NCBI GenBank assembly: GCA_944382965.1
Contig: CALWOA010000008.1
Coordinates: forward strand, 1 to 64,000
DNA: 64,000 nucleotides
From: an uncultured Oscillospiraceae bacterium
GTDB lineage: Bacteria; Bacillota; Clostridia; Oscillospirales; Oscillospiraceae
Direction of reading: 5' to 3'
Both the position numbers and the translations under genes were made by a program. A model generated the notes under the pieces. That model searched no databases. It was not told where the DNA came from and saw only the letters and a list, made by a program, of their open reading frames with translations. Below, piece by piece: positions 17,427 through 26,357 of the stretch; the stretch's first letter is position 1; every line of letters begins with the position of its first letter.

Positions 17427-17455
17427 TTTACATTTCTTTTGCCGCATGGTAGAAT
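17427..17455 (+). promoter_or_regulatory. Promoter of the rml cluster
   Basis: TTTACA (17427-17432) and TAGAAT (17450-17455) are 17 bases apart. The rmlA start is about 50 bases downstream after GAGAAGGAGGCAGGCT. Confidence 0.7.
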
Positions 17456-17506
17456 AATAGCGACAAGAATACAGAAATTTCTCTTTTTTGGAGAAGGAGG
17501 CAGGCT

Positions 17507-18412
17507 ATGAAAGGCATTATTCTTGCCGGCGGTTCCGGAACCCGGCTCTATCCACTGACCAAGGTTACTTCCAAGCAGCTGCTCCCGGTTTATGACAAAC
17601 CCATGATCTACTATCCCCTGTCCACCCTGATGCTGGCGGGTATCCGGGATATTCTGATTATCTCCACACCCACCGACACGCCCAGATTTCAGGATTTGCT
17701 GGGGGACGGCAGCCATTTCGGAATACACCTGACCTATGCGGTGCAGGAATCTCCGGACGGACTGGCACAGGCATTCCTCATTGGGGAAGACTTCATTGGG
17801 GAGGATGCCTGCGCGATGATCCTGGGAGATAATATTTTCTACGGAAATGGCTTTTCCGCAATTCTGCAGCAGGCCAGGGAAAAAGCGGAAGCCGGACGGG
17901 CAACTATTTTCGGTTATTATGTCCGTGACCCGGAGCGATTTGGTGTGGTGGAGTTTGACGAAAACGAGAAGGTAATTTCCGTGGAGGAAAAACCTGCCAA
18001 TCCCAAAAGTAACTATGCCATCACCGGCCTTTATTTCTACCCCAAGGGGGTATCCCAGCTGGCAAAACAGGTGGAAAAATCCCCAAGAGGGGAATTGGAG
18101 ATTACCACGCTGAACGACATGTACCTGCAGCGGGATGTTCTGGATGTGAAGCTTCTGGGCCGGGGCTTTGCCTGGCTGGATACCGGCACCATGGAAAGTC
18201 TGCTGGAAGCAGCGGAGTTTGTCCACATTGTACAGCGGCGCCAGGGTGTCAAAATCTCCGCACCGGAGGAGATCGCTTTCCGTTTCGGCTGGATTTCCAC
18301 GGAAGAACTGCTGGAGTCTGCTCAGGCTTATGGGAAGTCTCCCTACGGCCACCACTTGCGCCAGGTTGCCGAGGATAAATTCAAAAGTTTTAAGAAAAAT
18401 ACAGAAAGCTGA
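17507..18412 (+). CDS. rmlA: Glucose-1-phosphate thymidylyltransferase
   Basis: RmlA joins glucose-1-phosphate and dTTP to make dTDP-glucose, the first step of dTDP-rhamnose and related deoxysugar synthesis. The 301-residue product begins [18 protein letters not shown], the nucleotide-binding signature, and has [20 protein letters not shown] and [14 protein letters not shown]. The length is standard for the short form. It heads an operon with rmlB, rmlC and a glycosyltransferase. Confidence 0.95.
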   Translation: MKGIILAGGSGTRLYPLTKVTSKQLLPVYDKPMIYYPLSTLMLAGIRDILIISTPTDTPRFQDLLGDGSHFGIHLTYAVQESPDGLAQAFLIGEDFIGEDACAMILGDNIFYGNGFSAILQQAREKAEAGRATIFGYYVRDPERFGVVEFDENEKVISVEEKPANPKSNYAITGLYFYPKGVSQLAKQVEKSPRGELEITTLNDMYLQRDVLDVKLLGRGFAWLDTGTMESLLEAAEFVHIVQRRQGVKISAPEEIAFRFGWISTEELLESAQAYGKSPYGHHLRQVAEDKFKSFKKNTES

Positions 18413-18420
18413 GGAGCCCT

Positions 18421-19443
18421 ATGACCATTTTTGTAACCGGCGGCGCCGGATTCATCGGAAGCAATTTTATCTTCCATATGCTGGGCAAGTATCCTAAGTA
18501 TCGCATTGTCTGCCTGGACAAGCTGACCTATGCCGGAAACCTGAGTACCCTGGAATCGGTGATGGGCAATCCCAATTTCCGCTTTGCCAAGGTGGATATC
18601 TGTGACCGGGAGGCAATCTACAATCTGTTTGCAGAGGAACACCCGGATGTGGTGGTGAACTTTGCGGCGGAGAGCCATGTGGATCGCTCCATTGACAATC
18701 CGGAGGTGTTCCTGCAGACCAATATTCTAGGTACTCAGGTGCTGATGGATGCTTGCCGGAAATTCGGCATCACCCGCTACCATCAGGTTTCCACAGACGA
18801 AGTTTACGGCGACCTGCCGTTGGACCGGCCGGATCTGTTCTTTACCGAGGAAACCCCGATTCACACCAGTTCTCCCTATTCTGCTTCCAAGGCAGCGGCG
18901 GATCTGCTGGTGCTGGCCTACCACCGTACCTACGGCCTGCCGGTGACCATTTCCCGCTGCTCCAATAACTATGGGCCTTACCATTTCCCGGAGAAGCTGA
19001 TTCCGCTGATGATTGCCAACGCGCTGAATGACAAACCGCTGCCGGTTTACGGGCGAGGGTTGAATGTCCGGGACTGGCTGTATGTGGAAGATCACTGCAA
19101 GGCCATTGATCTGATTCTCCACAAGGGGCGTGTGGGAGAGGTTTACAACATCGGCGGCCACAACGAAATGCGAAATATTGACATCGTGAAGATGATCTGC
19201 CATGCTCTGAATAAGCCGGAGAGTTTGATTACCTACGTTGCCGACCGGAAGGGCCACGATATGCGCTATGCTATTGACCCGACGAAAATCCATCGGGAAC
19301 TGGGCTGGCTGCCGCAGACCAAGTTTGCCGATGGCATTGAAAAGACCATCGCCTGGTACCTGGATAACCGCCAGTGGTGGGAGACCATTCTCTCCGGAGA
19401 ATATCAGCATTACTACGAGAAAATGTATACAAACCGGCAGTAA
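18421..19443 (+). CDS. rmlB: dTDP-glucose 4,6-dehydratase
   Basis: RmlB converts dTDP-glucose to dTDP-4-keto-6-deoxyglucose with bound NAD. The 340-residue SDR enzyme has GGAGFIGSNF near residues 7-16, the catalytic STDEVYGDL segment and the YSASKAA tyrosine-lysine pair. VNFAAESHVDRSI is also typical. The start follows GAGGAGCCCT eight bases after rmlA. Confidence 0.95.
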   Translation: MTIFVTGGAGFIGSNFIFHMLGKYPKYRIVCLDKLTYAGNLSTLESVMGNPNFRFAKVDICDREAIYNLFAEEHPDVVVNFAAESHVDRSIDNPEVFLQTNILGTQVLMDACRKFGITRYHQVSTDEVYGDLPLDRPDLFFTEETPIHTSSPYSASKAAADLLVLAYHRTYGLPVTISRCSNNYGPYHFPEKLIPLMIANALNDKPLPVYGRGLNVRDWLYVEDHCKAIDLILHKGRVGEVYNIGGHNEMRNIDIVKMICHALNKPESLITYVADRKGHDMRYAIDPTKIHRELGWLPQTKFADGIEKTIAWYLDNRQWWETILSGEYQHYYEKMYTNRQ

Positions 19444-19454
19444 GAGGGAACGTT

Positions 19455-20072
19455 ATGAGTCAGATTAAGGTTTCGCCCTGTCCCATTGCGGGACTGTATG
19501 TCATTGAGCCTGCGGTGCATGGCGATGACCGGGGTTATTTTATGGAAACCTACAACCAGCAGGATATGGCCGAACACGGACTGAATATGGTGTTTGTCCA
19601 GGATAATCAGAGCCGTTCCCGGAAGGGGGTTCTGCGGGGGCTGCATACCCAAAAGCAGCATCCTCAAGGCAAGCTGGTGCGGGTGATCCGGGGCCGGGTG
19701 TTTGACGTGGCGGTGGATCTGCGCCCAGGTTCGGACAGCTACGGAAAGTGGTACGGTGTGGAGCTGTCAGAGGAAAATAAAAAGCAGTTTTATGTTCCGG
19801 AAGGCTTTGCCCATGGGTTTCTGGTGTTGTCGGATGTGGCAGAATTCTGCTACAAGGTTACGGATTTTTACCACCCGGAGGATGAGGTGGGCATCGCCTG
19901 GAACGACCCGGATATCGGGGTGCAGTGGCCCGAGGTAGTGGGAACATACTGCGGCAACGCCAGCGCCCAGGGCTATGCGTTATCTGACGGCACACCGCTG
20001 CTGCTCAGCCAGAAGGACCAGCAGCTTAAGCCCCTGGCGGAGCAAGGAGAGAAATTGCATGGAAAAAATTGA
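19455..20072 (+). CDS. rmlC: dTDP-4-dehydrorhamnose 3,5-epimerase
   Basis: RmlC epimerises the 4-keto sugar at C3 and C5. The 205-residue cupin contains DDRGYFMETYNQQD, the histidine-bearing VLRGLHTQKQHPQGKLVRV and FYVPEGFAHGFLVLSD. The ATG at 19455 is chosen because of the GAGGGAACGTT before it; the frame runs further upstream into rmlB. The last 14 bases overlap the next gene. No rmlD reductase is seen in the window, so the final step must be encoded elsewhere, or the sugar is not rhamnose. Confidence 0.93.
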   Translation: MSQIKVSPCPIAGLYVIEPAVHGDDRGYFMETYNQQDMAEHGLNMVFVQDNQSRSRKGVLRGLHTQKQHPQGKLVRVIRGRVFDVAVDLRPGSDSYGKWYGVELSEENKKQFYVPEGFAHGFLVLSDVAEFCYKVTDFYHPEDEVGIAWNDPDIGVQWPEVVGTYCGNASAQGYALSDGTPLLLSQKDQQLKPLAEQGEKLHGKN

Positions 20073-21339
20073 TTACCAGTATCTGCGTCCGAAAAAGGCG
20101 GAGGCACTGCGAAAATGGTGTGAAGCCCCGGTCGAAGTCCGGGAAGAGCCGGAAATCTGGCAGGGGAGCGGGGCAACCATTCTGCCTCTGCGCAGAAATC
20201 CGGCGTATGGCCTGCTGTTTGGAAAAGGCGGTGTTGTGGATCAGCAGGGACAGTATGTGGACCTGTCAGCCATTCCCGGCCGGGTACAGGGAAGCTACCC
20301 CTTTGAAAATGCCGAATATCGGGATGAAAAAGTGGTCTATTGTGGGTATCTGGTGAATCACTGGGGGCATTTCCTCATTGAAGGCGTAACCCGTCTGTGG
20401 TACTTTCTGGAAAATGATCCAACGGTTGACAAGTACGTGTTTTTCCTGGATGAAGGAGAGCAGCGGGAGATCCGGGGCAATTACCGGGAGTTCCTGGAAC
20501 TGCTCAAAATCTGGGACAAGCTGGAAATCATCAACCGTCCCACCACCTACCGGGAAGTGATCGTACCGGAACTGGGTATCCATATGCGCAAAGCCTATAC
20601 CCCGAAACTGGTGAAGGTATTCGACGCAGTGGCGGACAACGTGGTGCCGGATCCCAGTTGGGAGACGCCGGAAAAAATCTACTACAGCCGCAGCCAGTTC
20701 AAAAAGGGACAACAGTTTGAGTTCGGCTTTGACGCGTTGGACAACTTCTTTGAAAAGAATGGCTACACCATCCTCTATCCGGAAAAGGTGCCCCTGGGAC
20801 GGATGATTCATTACATTCGCAACAGTAAGGTGGTGGCGAGCCTGTCCGGATCCTTGCCCCACAATATGCTCTTTGCCAATCTAGGGCAGAAGGTGGAGAT
20901 TGTGGAGAGGCTGGTGATCAGTGACGACAATCAAACTGACGTCAACCGGATGCGTCAGCTTCAGGTGACCTATATCGATGCCAATATCCCGCTGTACCCA
21001 ATCGATTTTGTGGGCCCGTTCATTATGGGGTGGACCTCGGAACTGGAACGGTTTGCCAAAGACCAGGGCTACCAGCCGCCGGATGCACAATATCTGACCC
21101 AAAAGCACTACAAAAAATGCTTCGTTCGGTATATGAAATCCTATTGGGATCTGTACCAGTACAACTGGTTCCAGGATGACTGGTACGGCCCCTTTGCGGA
21201 TTCTCTGTATGAAGGCTACAAGGCAGGACACAGCTTCTTTGCCGACTATCTGGACGGGCGCAGACCCTTCCGGTGGCATCACTATTTGGAAATCCACTAC
21301 TTCAAGCAGTTTGTCAAACGGCTGCTGAAACGGCAGTAA
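20059..21339 (+). CDS. GT61-like (DUF563) glycosyltransferase
   Basis: The 426-residue protein resembles GT61/DUF563 proteins. It has an NHWGHFLIEGVTRLWYF block near residue 100 and a later KVVASLSGSLPHNMLFANLG segment with the conserved His-Asn motif. The ATG follows AAGGAGAGAAATTGC and overlaps rmlC by 14 bases, so the two are translated together. With the dTDP-sugar genes it probably transfers a sugar to a cell-surface polymer. Acceptor and donor are unknown. An aromatic-rich C-terminus (residues about 350-420) is unusual. Confidence 0.65.
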   Translation: MEKIDYQYLRPKKAEALRKWCEAPVEVREEPEIWQGSGATILPLRRNPAYGLLFGKGGVVDQQGQYVDLSAIPGRVQGSYPFENAEYRDEKVVYCGYLVNHWGHFLIEGVTRLWYFLENDPTVDKYVFFLDEGEQREIRGNYREFLELLKIWDKLEIINRPTTYREVIVPELGIHMRKAYTPKLVKVFDAVADNVVPDPSWETPEKIYYSRSQFKKGQQFEFGFDALDNFFEKNGYTILYPEKVPLGRMIHYIRNSKVVASLSGSLPHNMLFANLGQKVEIVERLVISDDNQTDVNRMRQLQVTYIDANIPLYPIDFVGPFIMGWTSELERFAKDQGYQPPDAQYLTQKHYKKCFVRYMKSYWDLYQYNWFQDDWYGPFADSLYEGYKAGHSFFADYLDGRRPFRWHHYLEIHYFKQFVKRLLKRQ

Positions 21340-21352
21340 AGGAGAAAATGCA

Positions 21353-21706
21353 ATGCTGTTTTTGGAATATCCGCCCTGCTCCACTTGCAAAATGGCGAAA
21401 AAGTGGCTGGACGATCATGGCCTGGCTTATACCGCCCGGCACATCAAGGAAGAGAATCCTACCTATGAAGAGCTGAGACGGTGGCTGGAAGCCAGCGGCT
21501 TGCCGGTCAAAAAGTTTTTCAATACCAGCGGTCTGCAGTACAAATCCCTTGGGCTGAAGGATAAGCTGCCGCAGATGTCCGAGGATGAACAGCTGCGCCT
21601 GCTCTCCAGCGACGGAATGCTGGTAAAGCGCCCCATTGTGGTGACCGAAAATGGTTCGGTGCTGGTGGGATTCCGGGAAGAACAGTGGACGCAAACCCTA
21701 TTATAA
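21353..21706 (+). CDS. ArsC/Spx-family protein with CSTC motif
   Basis: The 117-residue protein belongs to the ArsC/Spx/YffB thioredoxin-fold family. PPCSTCKMAKKWL near residues 7-19 carries a CxxC pair, FFNTSGLQYKSLGLKDKL is a conserved helix block, and VKRPIVV holds the family arginine. Members include arsenate reductases and the regulator Spx; the many YffB/Spx-like paralogues in gut Clostridia have no proven role. It starts 13 bases after the glycosyltransferase and ends the operon. Confidence 0.8.
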   Translation: MLFLEYPPCSTCKMAKKWLDDHGLAYTARHIKEENPTYEELRRWLEASGLPVKKFFNTSGLQYKSLGLKDKLPQMSEDEQLRLLSSDGMLVKRPIVVTENGSVLVGFREEQWTQTLL

Positions 21707-21757
21707 AAAATACTCCCTGTGTGATGCCGGTATGGCAGCATAGCAGGGAGTATTTTT
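21706..21757. terminator. Bidirectional terminator between the rml operon and the response regulator
   Basis: AAAAATACTCCCTG (21706-21719) pairs with CAGGGAGTATTTTT (21744-21757) and encloses a smaller ATGCC/GGCA stem. Runs of A and T on both sides make it functional for both converging genes. It overlaps the last base of the ArsC-like gene and the end of the regulator gene. Confidence 0.85.
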
Positions 21758-22439
21758 ATACCACAAATCGGTAGCCCAACCCACGGACAGTTTGAATATA
21801 GCGGGGCTTGGAGGGGTTTTCCTCAATTTTCTGCCGCAGGCGGTTGATGTAGACCATAATGGCGTTTTCGTCAATAATGGCCTCGCCCCAGACCAGGGTA
21901 TAGAGCATGTCTTTGGAAAAAACCCGGTTGACATTGTCCAGAAACAGTTTCATCATGGCGTGTTCCTTGGAAGAGAGGGAAATTTCCCGATTGTCCTTGT
22001 AGAACCGCATGGTAATGGTATTGTAGCGGAAAGGACCGGCCGTGATCACGGCACTGTCTCCAAAGGAACTGGCTTTGCTCCGGCGAAGCAAGGCTTTGAC
22101 CTTGGCACCCAGCACCACCGGATTAAAGGGCTTGGTTACATAGTCGTCAGCCCCAATATCCAATCCGTAGAGGGTATCGTAATCTTCCTGTCGGCCGCTG
22201 ACAATCATAATGGGGGTGCGCACACCCCGATTGCGCAGTGTCTGGATCACCTGAAACCCATCCATCCCCGGCATATTGATATCCATGATAATCAAATCGC
22301 AGCGATTCCGGGAAACCCATTGCAGAGCCTGCTCGCCGCTGGAAACCTGCTGGGATTCGATTCCATTGCTGCGGATGGCTTTATACAGCATGGTGCGGAC
22401 GGCTTCGTCGTCATCCACAATCAGCACCATATCTTCCAT
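21756..22439 (-). CDS. OmpR-family response regulator
   Basis: The 227-residue product has a receiver domain with the phosphoacceptor at Asp53 (LIIMDINMPGMDGFQ) and KPFNP, then an OmpR-type winged helix with VYINRLRQKIEENPSKPRYIQTV-like DNA-binding and GLGYRFVV at the end. The ATG at 22439 follows AAAGGGGGAATTCCC. The gene is divergent from a histidine kinase 84 bases away, the probable partner. Targets are unknown. Confidence 0.9.
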   Translation of the reverse strand: MEDMVLIVDDDEAVRTMLYKAIRSNGIESQQVSSGEQALQWVSRNRCDLIIMDINMPGMDGFQVIQTLRNRGVRTPIMIVSGRQEDYDTLYGLDIGADDYVTKPFNPVVLGAKVKALLRRSKASSFGDSAVITAGPFRYNTITMRFYKDNREISLSSKEHAMMKLFLDNVNRVFSKDMLYTLVWGEAIIDENAIMVYINRLRQKIEENPSKPRYIQTVRGLGYRFVV

Positions 22440-22523
22440 GGGAATTCCCCCTTTACAGATCTGCGGAACTTCGCTATGATGATAGTATAAGTCAAGAGCC
22501 TGGATTTGACAAGGGGGATTGGG

Positions 22524-24098
22524 ATGAAGAATGTATTTTCCGGCAAAAACCGGATTTTTTTCATGTTTGGCCTGGCACTGTTGGTGCTGGGACTGGCGGC
22601 GGGAATCTGGCTGGGAAAGAAGCAGAAAGCGCAGTATATCCAGCGTTTCCAGGAGAATCTTCTGCTGCAGGCATGGCAAATGGACAGCCGCATTCATCAG
22701 CTGCTGACGCCTGACATTGGCCAGTTGGAGCAAGGCAGCGGGGGATTTCCGGTGGAACTGGATACCCCGGGAAGCTTATGTGACCAAGCCGGCAGGCAAT
22801 ATCAGCTGCCTCCCCAGGCCCAGTGGCAGCAGGGCATGAATGTGCTGCCCTGTCTGGGAGAAAACGGGGAGGTCTACCTGGCGCTTGTGCAGGTTTCTTC
22901 GGAATCCGCAGCCAGGGGGATGCTTTTGGATCTGGTTTCCTTTTATCGGGACTGTGCGCCTGGAGAGGACGGGTATCAGGCAGTGCTGATGGACCGTTCC
23001 GGCAGCGCTTTGATTCATCCCAGAGACAACGGAATCGCGGTAGACCTGACCCGGGAAGGGGACGATCATGCGGCATGGGATCTGCTGGAGGACCAAGCCC
23101 AATCCCAGACCCCACACATCCGGGCTTTGACGGAAAACTCCTGGGTGGCGGTGATTCCCGTAGAGCAGTCCAGCAGCGGCTATTTCACTGTGGGCATTCA
23201 GGGCAGTATCCAGGGTGGGTTCCTTTGGGGATCGAGTACGATGTGGATCTTGTGTGGTATCCTGCTGACGGCAGGATTGGCACTTATGGCAGCGGCGGTT
23301 TGGGGAACGGGCCAGGGCCGCCGGGAATTGGAGTTGCTTCAGCAAAAGAATGCCGCTATGGAGGTTCTCAACCAGAAAACCCAACAGCTGGCCCACCACC
23401 AGCGGCTGGAAATCATGGGCACCCTGACATCCAGCATTGCCCACGAGTTTAACAATCTGTTGGTTCCCATTATGGGATACAGCATGCTTGCTCTGGAAAA
23501 GCTTCCCCCGGAAAACGAGGATATCTATGACGATGTTCTGGAAATTTACAATACTTCCCTGAAAGCCAAAACCCTGATTCAGCGACTGTCCGATTTGTCC
23601 CGGAAGAACTCGGAAACGATATTTCGGCCCCTTGCTCCGGATGAACTGGTGCAAAAAGCCCTTCACGTGGCAAAACCGGCTCAGAGCAAAACCATCACGG
23701 TGCAGACGAATTTGCATTGTCCGGACTCATGTATCCTGGGCAATGAAATCCAGCTGTCTCAGCTGCTATTGAATCTGATTCTCAACGGTTTTCACGCAAT
23801 GCCCAATGGCGGTACGCTGACCATCTCCACCCAAATGCTGGAGGAAACCGTGCAGATTACGGTGAACGATACGGGCACCGGTATTGCGCCGGAGGTGATT
23901 TCCCGGATTTTTGAGCCCTTCTTTACCACAAAAGAGCAGGGGAAGGGAACCGGGTTGGGGCTTGCCATTGTGGCTCAGGTGGTGGAAGACCACAAAGGAG
24001 AGATTGACGTCAGCAGTCGCTTAGGCGTTGGGACCACCTTTGTGGTGACCATTCCCCGGAAGAAGAGGGAAGAACCGGAGAGTATGGAAAATCTGTGA
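22524..24098 (+). CDS. Membrane sensor histidine kinase, HEFNN type
   Basis: The 524-residue kinase has a membrane segment near residues 13-32, an extracytoplasmic sensor region of about 200 residues, and a second membrane segment near 240-260. The phosphoacceptor histidine lies in SSIAHEFNNLLVPIMGY. The ATP-binding domain shows NLILNGFHAMPNGG, DTGTGIAPEVISRIFEPFFTT and GTGLGLAIV. HEFNN kinases are usually linked to NtrC-like or hybrid systems, but the neighbour here is OmpR-like. The ATG at 22524 follows AAGGGGG. The sensor domain resembles no family I can name. Confidence 0.88.
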   Translation: MKNVFSGKNRIFFMFGLALLVLGLAAGIWLGKKQKAQYIQRFQENLLLQAWQMDSRIHQLLTPDIGQLEQGSGGFPVELDTPGSLCDQAGRQYQLPPQAQWQQGMNVLPCLGENGEVYLALVQVSSESAARGMLLDLVSFYRDCAPGEDGYQAVLMDRSGSALIHPRDNGIAVDLTREGDDHAAWDLLEDQAQSQTPHIRALTENSWVAVIPVEQSSSGYFTVGIQGSIQGGFLWGSSTMWILCGILLTAGLALMAAAVWGTGQGRRELELLQQKNAAMEVLNQKTQQLAHHQRLEIMGTLTSSIAHEFNNLLVPIMGYSMLALEKLPPENEDIYDDVLEIYNTSLKAKTLIQRLSDLSRKNSETIFRPLAPDELVQKALHVAKPAQSKTITVQTNLHCPDSCILGNEIQLSQLLLNLILNGFHAMPNGGTLTISTQMLEETVQITVNDTGTGIAPEVISRIFEPFFTTKEQGKGTGLGLAIVAQVVEDHKGEIDVSSRLGVGTTFVVTIPRKKREEPESMENL

Positions 24099-24204
24099 AA
24101 AATTTTTGACAATCTTAACATTTATTAAGATTTTATCTATGGGCAGTTAAGGTTAATCTGATATAAAAATATCGGAATAAAAATAACGATATGGAGGAAT
24201 CCCC

Positions 24205-25278
24205 ATGAAAAAGTTTCTCGCTATGCTGCTGACTGTTGTTGTTGCGGTCAGTTTGCTGGGCGGCTGTGCAGGCGCTCATGTCCATGTCTGCCCCACCCAG
24301 CCCATCGCTACTGCGGCACCCACCCAAGGTACCCAGCCCACAACTGCCGGAAGCAGTGACGACGTGGTCAAGACCGGTCTGGCTGTGGTCACCAATATCG
24401 TCGACAGCACCGACGCTGCCGCTGATAAGAATGGCAGTGCCGTGTACGATGTAACCCTGGTTGCAGTTACCGTGGATGACAATGGTGTCATTGACTCCTG
24501 CGCCATTGACGGCATCAAGTCCACCGTGGAATTTGATGCCACCGGTGTCATCACCACCGACCTGACCGCCGCTCCCCAGACCAAGAACGAGCTGGGCGAA
24601 GCTTACGGCATGAAGGCCTACGCCGGCAGCGCCTACGAGTGGAACGAACAGGCCCAGGCTCTGGCGGATTACGCCGTGGGCAAGACTGTGGAGGAGCTGA
24701 AAACCGGCGCTGTCAGCGAATCCGGCAAGGCTGCCGATGCTGACCTGGCTTCCGTTGCTACCATTTACATTGGCGGTTATGTGGATGCCATTGCCGTGGC
24801 TGCGGAGAATGCCACCCACCTGGGCGCCCACAGAGGGGATAAGCTGGTGCTGAGCACCATTAACGGCCTGGACAACAGTGTCAACGCAGAAGCTGACAAG
24901 GACGGCACCTCCCAGCTGGATGTGAACGTTACCGCCCTGACCATGAACGGCGATACCATCACCAGCTGCATCCTGGACGGTCTGCAGGCCAAGGTCAGCT
25001 TTGATGCCACCGGCAAGATCACCACCGACCTGACCTCCGCTCCCCAGACCAAGAACCAGCTGGGCGAAGCTTACGGCATGAAGGCTTATGCCGGCAGCAC
25101 CTACGAGTGGAATGAGCAGGCTGCTTCCTTTGCTGCTTACGTTACCGGTAAGACCGCTGAGGAAGTGAACGGCATTGCCGTGGACGAAAGCACCAAGGTT
25201 ACCGAAGCCGATCTGGCTGCTACTGTGACCATCGCGGTAGGCGGCTTCCAGGCACTGATTGCCAAGGCAGCCGGTTAA
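24205..25278 (+). CDS. Lipoprotein with duplicated domain, Rnf-cluster associated
   Basis: The 357-residue product has a lipoprotein signal ending LLGGC (Cys21), a short Thr/Pro linker, and two copies of a domain of about 155 residues. Each copy contains DVTLVAVTVDDNGVIDSC-like strands and a TKNELGEAYGMKAYAG block. Proteins of this kind occur near FMN-binding and Rnf genes in Clostridia. The fold may be related to FMN-binding domains, but no SGAT-type flavin attachment motif is present. It starts after ATGGAGGAATCCCC and lies 30 bases before apbE, so it is probably part of the electron-transfer operon. Confidence 0.65.
   Translation: MKKFLAMLLTVVVAVSLLGGCAGAHVHVCPTQPIATAAPTQGTQPTTAGSSDDVVKTGLAVVTNIVDSTDAAADKNGSAVYDVTLVAVTVDDNGVIDSCAIDGIKSTVEFDATGVITTDLTAAPQTKNELGEAYGMKAYAGSAYEWNEQAQALADYAVGKTVEELKTGAVSESGKAADADLASVATIYIGGYVDAIAVAAENATHLGAHRGDKLVLSTINGLDNSVNAEADKDGTSQLDVNVTALTMNGDTITSCILDGLQAKVSFDATGKITTDLTSAPQTKNQLGEAYGMKAYAGSTYEWNEQAASFAAYVTGKTAEEVNGIAVDESTKVTEADLAATVTIAVGGFQALIAKAAG
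24532..25120 (+). repeat. Intragenic direct repeat in the lipoprotein gene
   Basis: Bases 24532-24652 and 25000-25120 are nearly identical copies 468 bases apart, which is 156 codons. The surrounding parts of the two domains are more diverged. This fits a tandem domain duplication with a strongly conserved core, or later gene conversion of the core. Confidence 0.9.
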
Positions 25279-25308
25279 TCCTTTGATTTTTTGACGGAAG
25301 GTGAAGTT

Positions 25309-26337
25309 ATGCGGCGAATCCTGATTTGCTTTGCGTGTCTTGCCTGTCTGCTGACAGGCTGTGCCGCCCCTGCCCAAACGGAAGGGCCGACCCAGTATCA
25401 GGCCACGTTTCTGACCCTGTTTGATACGGTGACCACCATTTTGGGGTATGCCGAATCGGAGGAAGCATTCCAGGAGAAGGCCCAGGCAATTCATGATAGG
25501 CTACTGGAATATCACCAGCTGTTCGATATCTATAACGGCTATGAGGGTATTGCCAACCTGAAAACCGTCAACGATCAGGCGGGCATTGCTCCGGTGGCGG
25601 TAGACCGGCGGATTCTGGATCTGCTGTTGGATTGCAAGGAATACTACGCTCTGACCGATGGGAAAGTCAATGTTGCCATGGGCAGCGTGCTGAAGCTGTG
25701 GCACGATGCCCGGACGGCAGGTATTGACGACCCGGAACATGCCGCCCTGCCGGAGGAGGCAGCCCTGGAAGAAGCTGCCGCCCACTGTAATCTGGACGAC
25801 GTGATCGTGGATGAAGCAGCGGGCACGGTATTCCTGGCGGACCCGGACATGCGATTGGATGTGGGGGCAGTTGCCAAAGGCTGGTCTGCCCAGCGGGTTT
25901 GCTCTCAGATTGAAGAGGGAATGCTGGTGAGCATCGGCGGCAACGTCTGTGCCACCGGCCCCAAGGCAACCGGCGCCCAGTGGGTTGTGGGAGTCCAATC
26001 CCCGGAGAAAGGGGATGCGGGTTACCTGCACACCCTGAATATTTCCGACGGCAGCGTGGTTACCAGCGGAGACTATCAGCGCTACTATGTGGTGGACGGG
26101 AAATCCTATCACCACATCATCGACCCTGAAACCCGGATGCCGGCAAACTACTGGCGCTCTGTGACCATCCTTTGCCCGGACTCCGGATTGGCGGACTGCC
26201 TGTCCACGGCGCTGTTCCTGCTGGATCAGGAGCAGGGACAGGCGCTTCTGGACAAGACCCAGGCTCTGGCCATGTGGGTTGCCCAGGACGGGACCATTAC
26301 CTACAGTCCTGGCTTTGAAGACTATATCCGAACCTAA
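25309..26337 (+). CDS. apbE: FAD:protein FMN transferase, lipoprotein
   Basis: ApbE moves FMN from FAD onto a Thr of exported or membrane proteins such as RnfG and RnfD. The 342-residue product has a lipoprotein signal ending LLTGC. It carries LFDTVTTILGY near the N-terminus, DVGAVAKGWSAQRV with the conserved lysine, and LVSIGGNVCATG. HHIIDPETRMPA and CLSTALFLL near the C-terminus complete the metal and flavin site. The ATG at 25309 follows GGAAGGTGAAGTT; the frame is open six codons further upstream. It lies between the repeat lipoprotein and rnfC. Confidence 0.93.
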   Translation: MRRILICFACLACLLTGCAAPAQTEGPTQYQATFLTLFDTVTTILGYAESEEAFQEKAQAIHDRLLEYHQLFDIYNGYEGIANLKTVNDQAGIAPVAVDRRILDLLLDCKEYYALTDGKVNVAMGSVLKLWHDARTAGIDDPEHAALPEEAALEEAAAHCNLDDVIVDEAAGTVFLADPDMRLDVGAVAKGWSAQRVCSQIEEGMLVSIGGNVCATGPKATGAQWVVGVQSPEKGDAGYLHTLNISDGSVVTSGDYQRYYVVDGKSYHHIIDPETRMPANYWRSVTILCPDSGLADCLSTALFLLDQEQGQALLDKTQALAMWVAQDGTITYSPGFEDYIRT

Positions 26338-26357
26338 TACAATAAGAAGGTGAATCT

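Noticed and set aside
24099..24204. A promoter for the Rnf-like cluster
   Set aside because: TTGACA at 24106 has no good -10 at 16-18 bases. A short inverted repeat TCTTAA/TTAAGA lies at 24113-24130, but I cannot decide which element is real.
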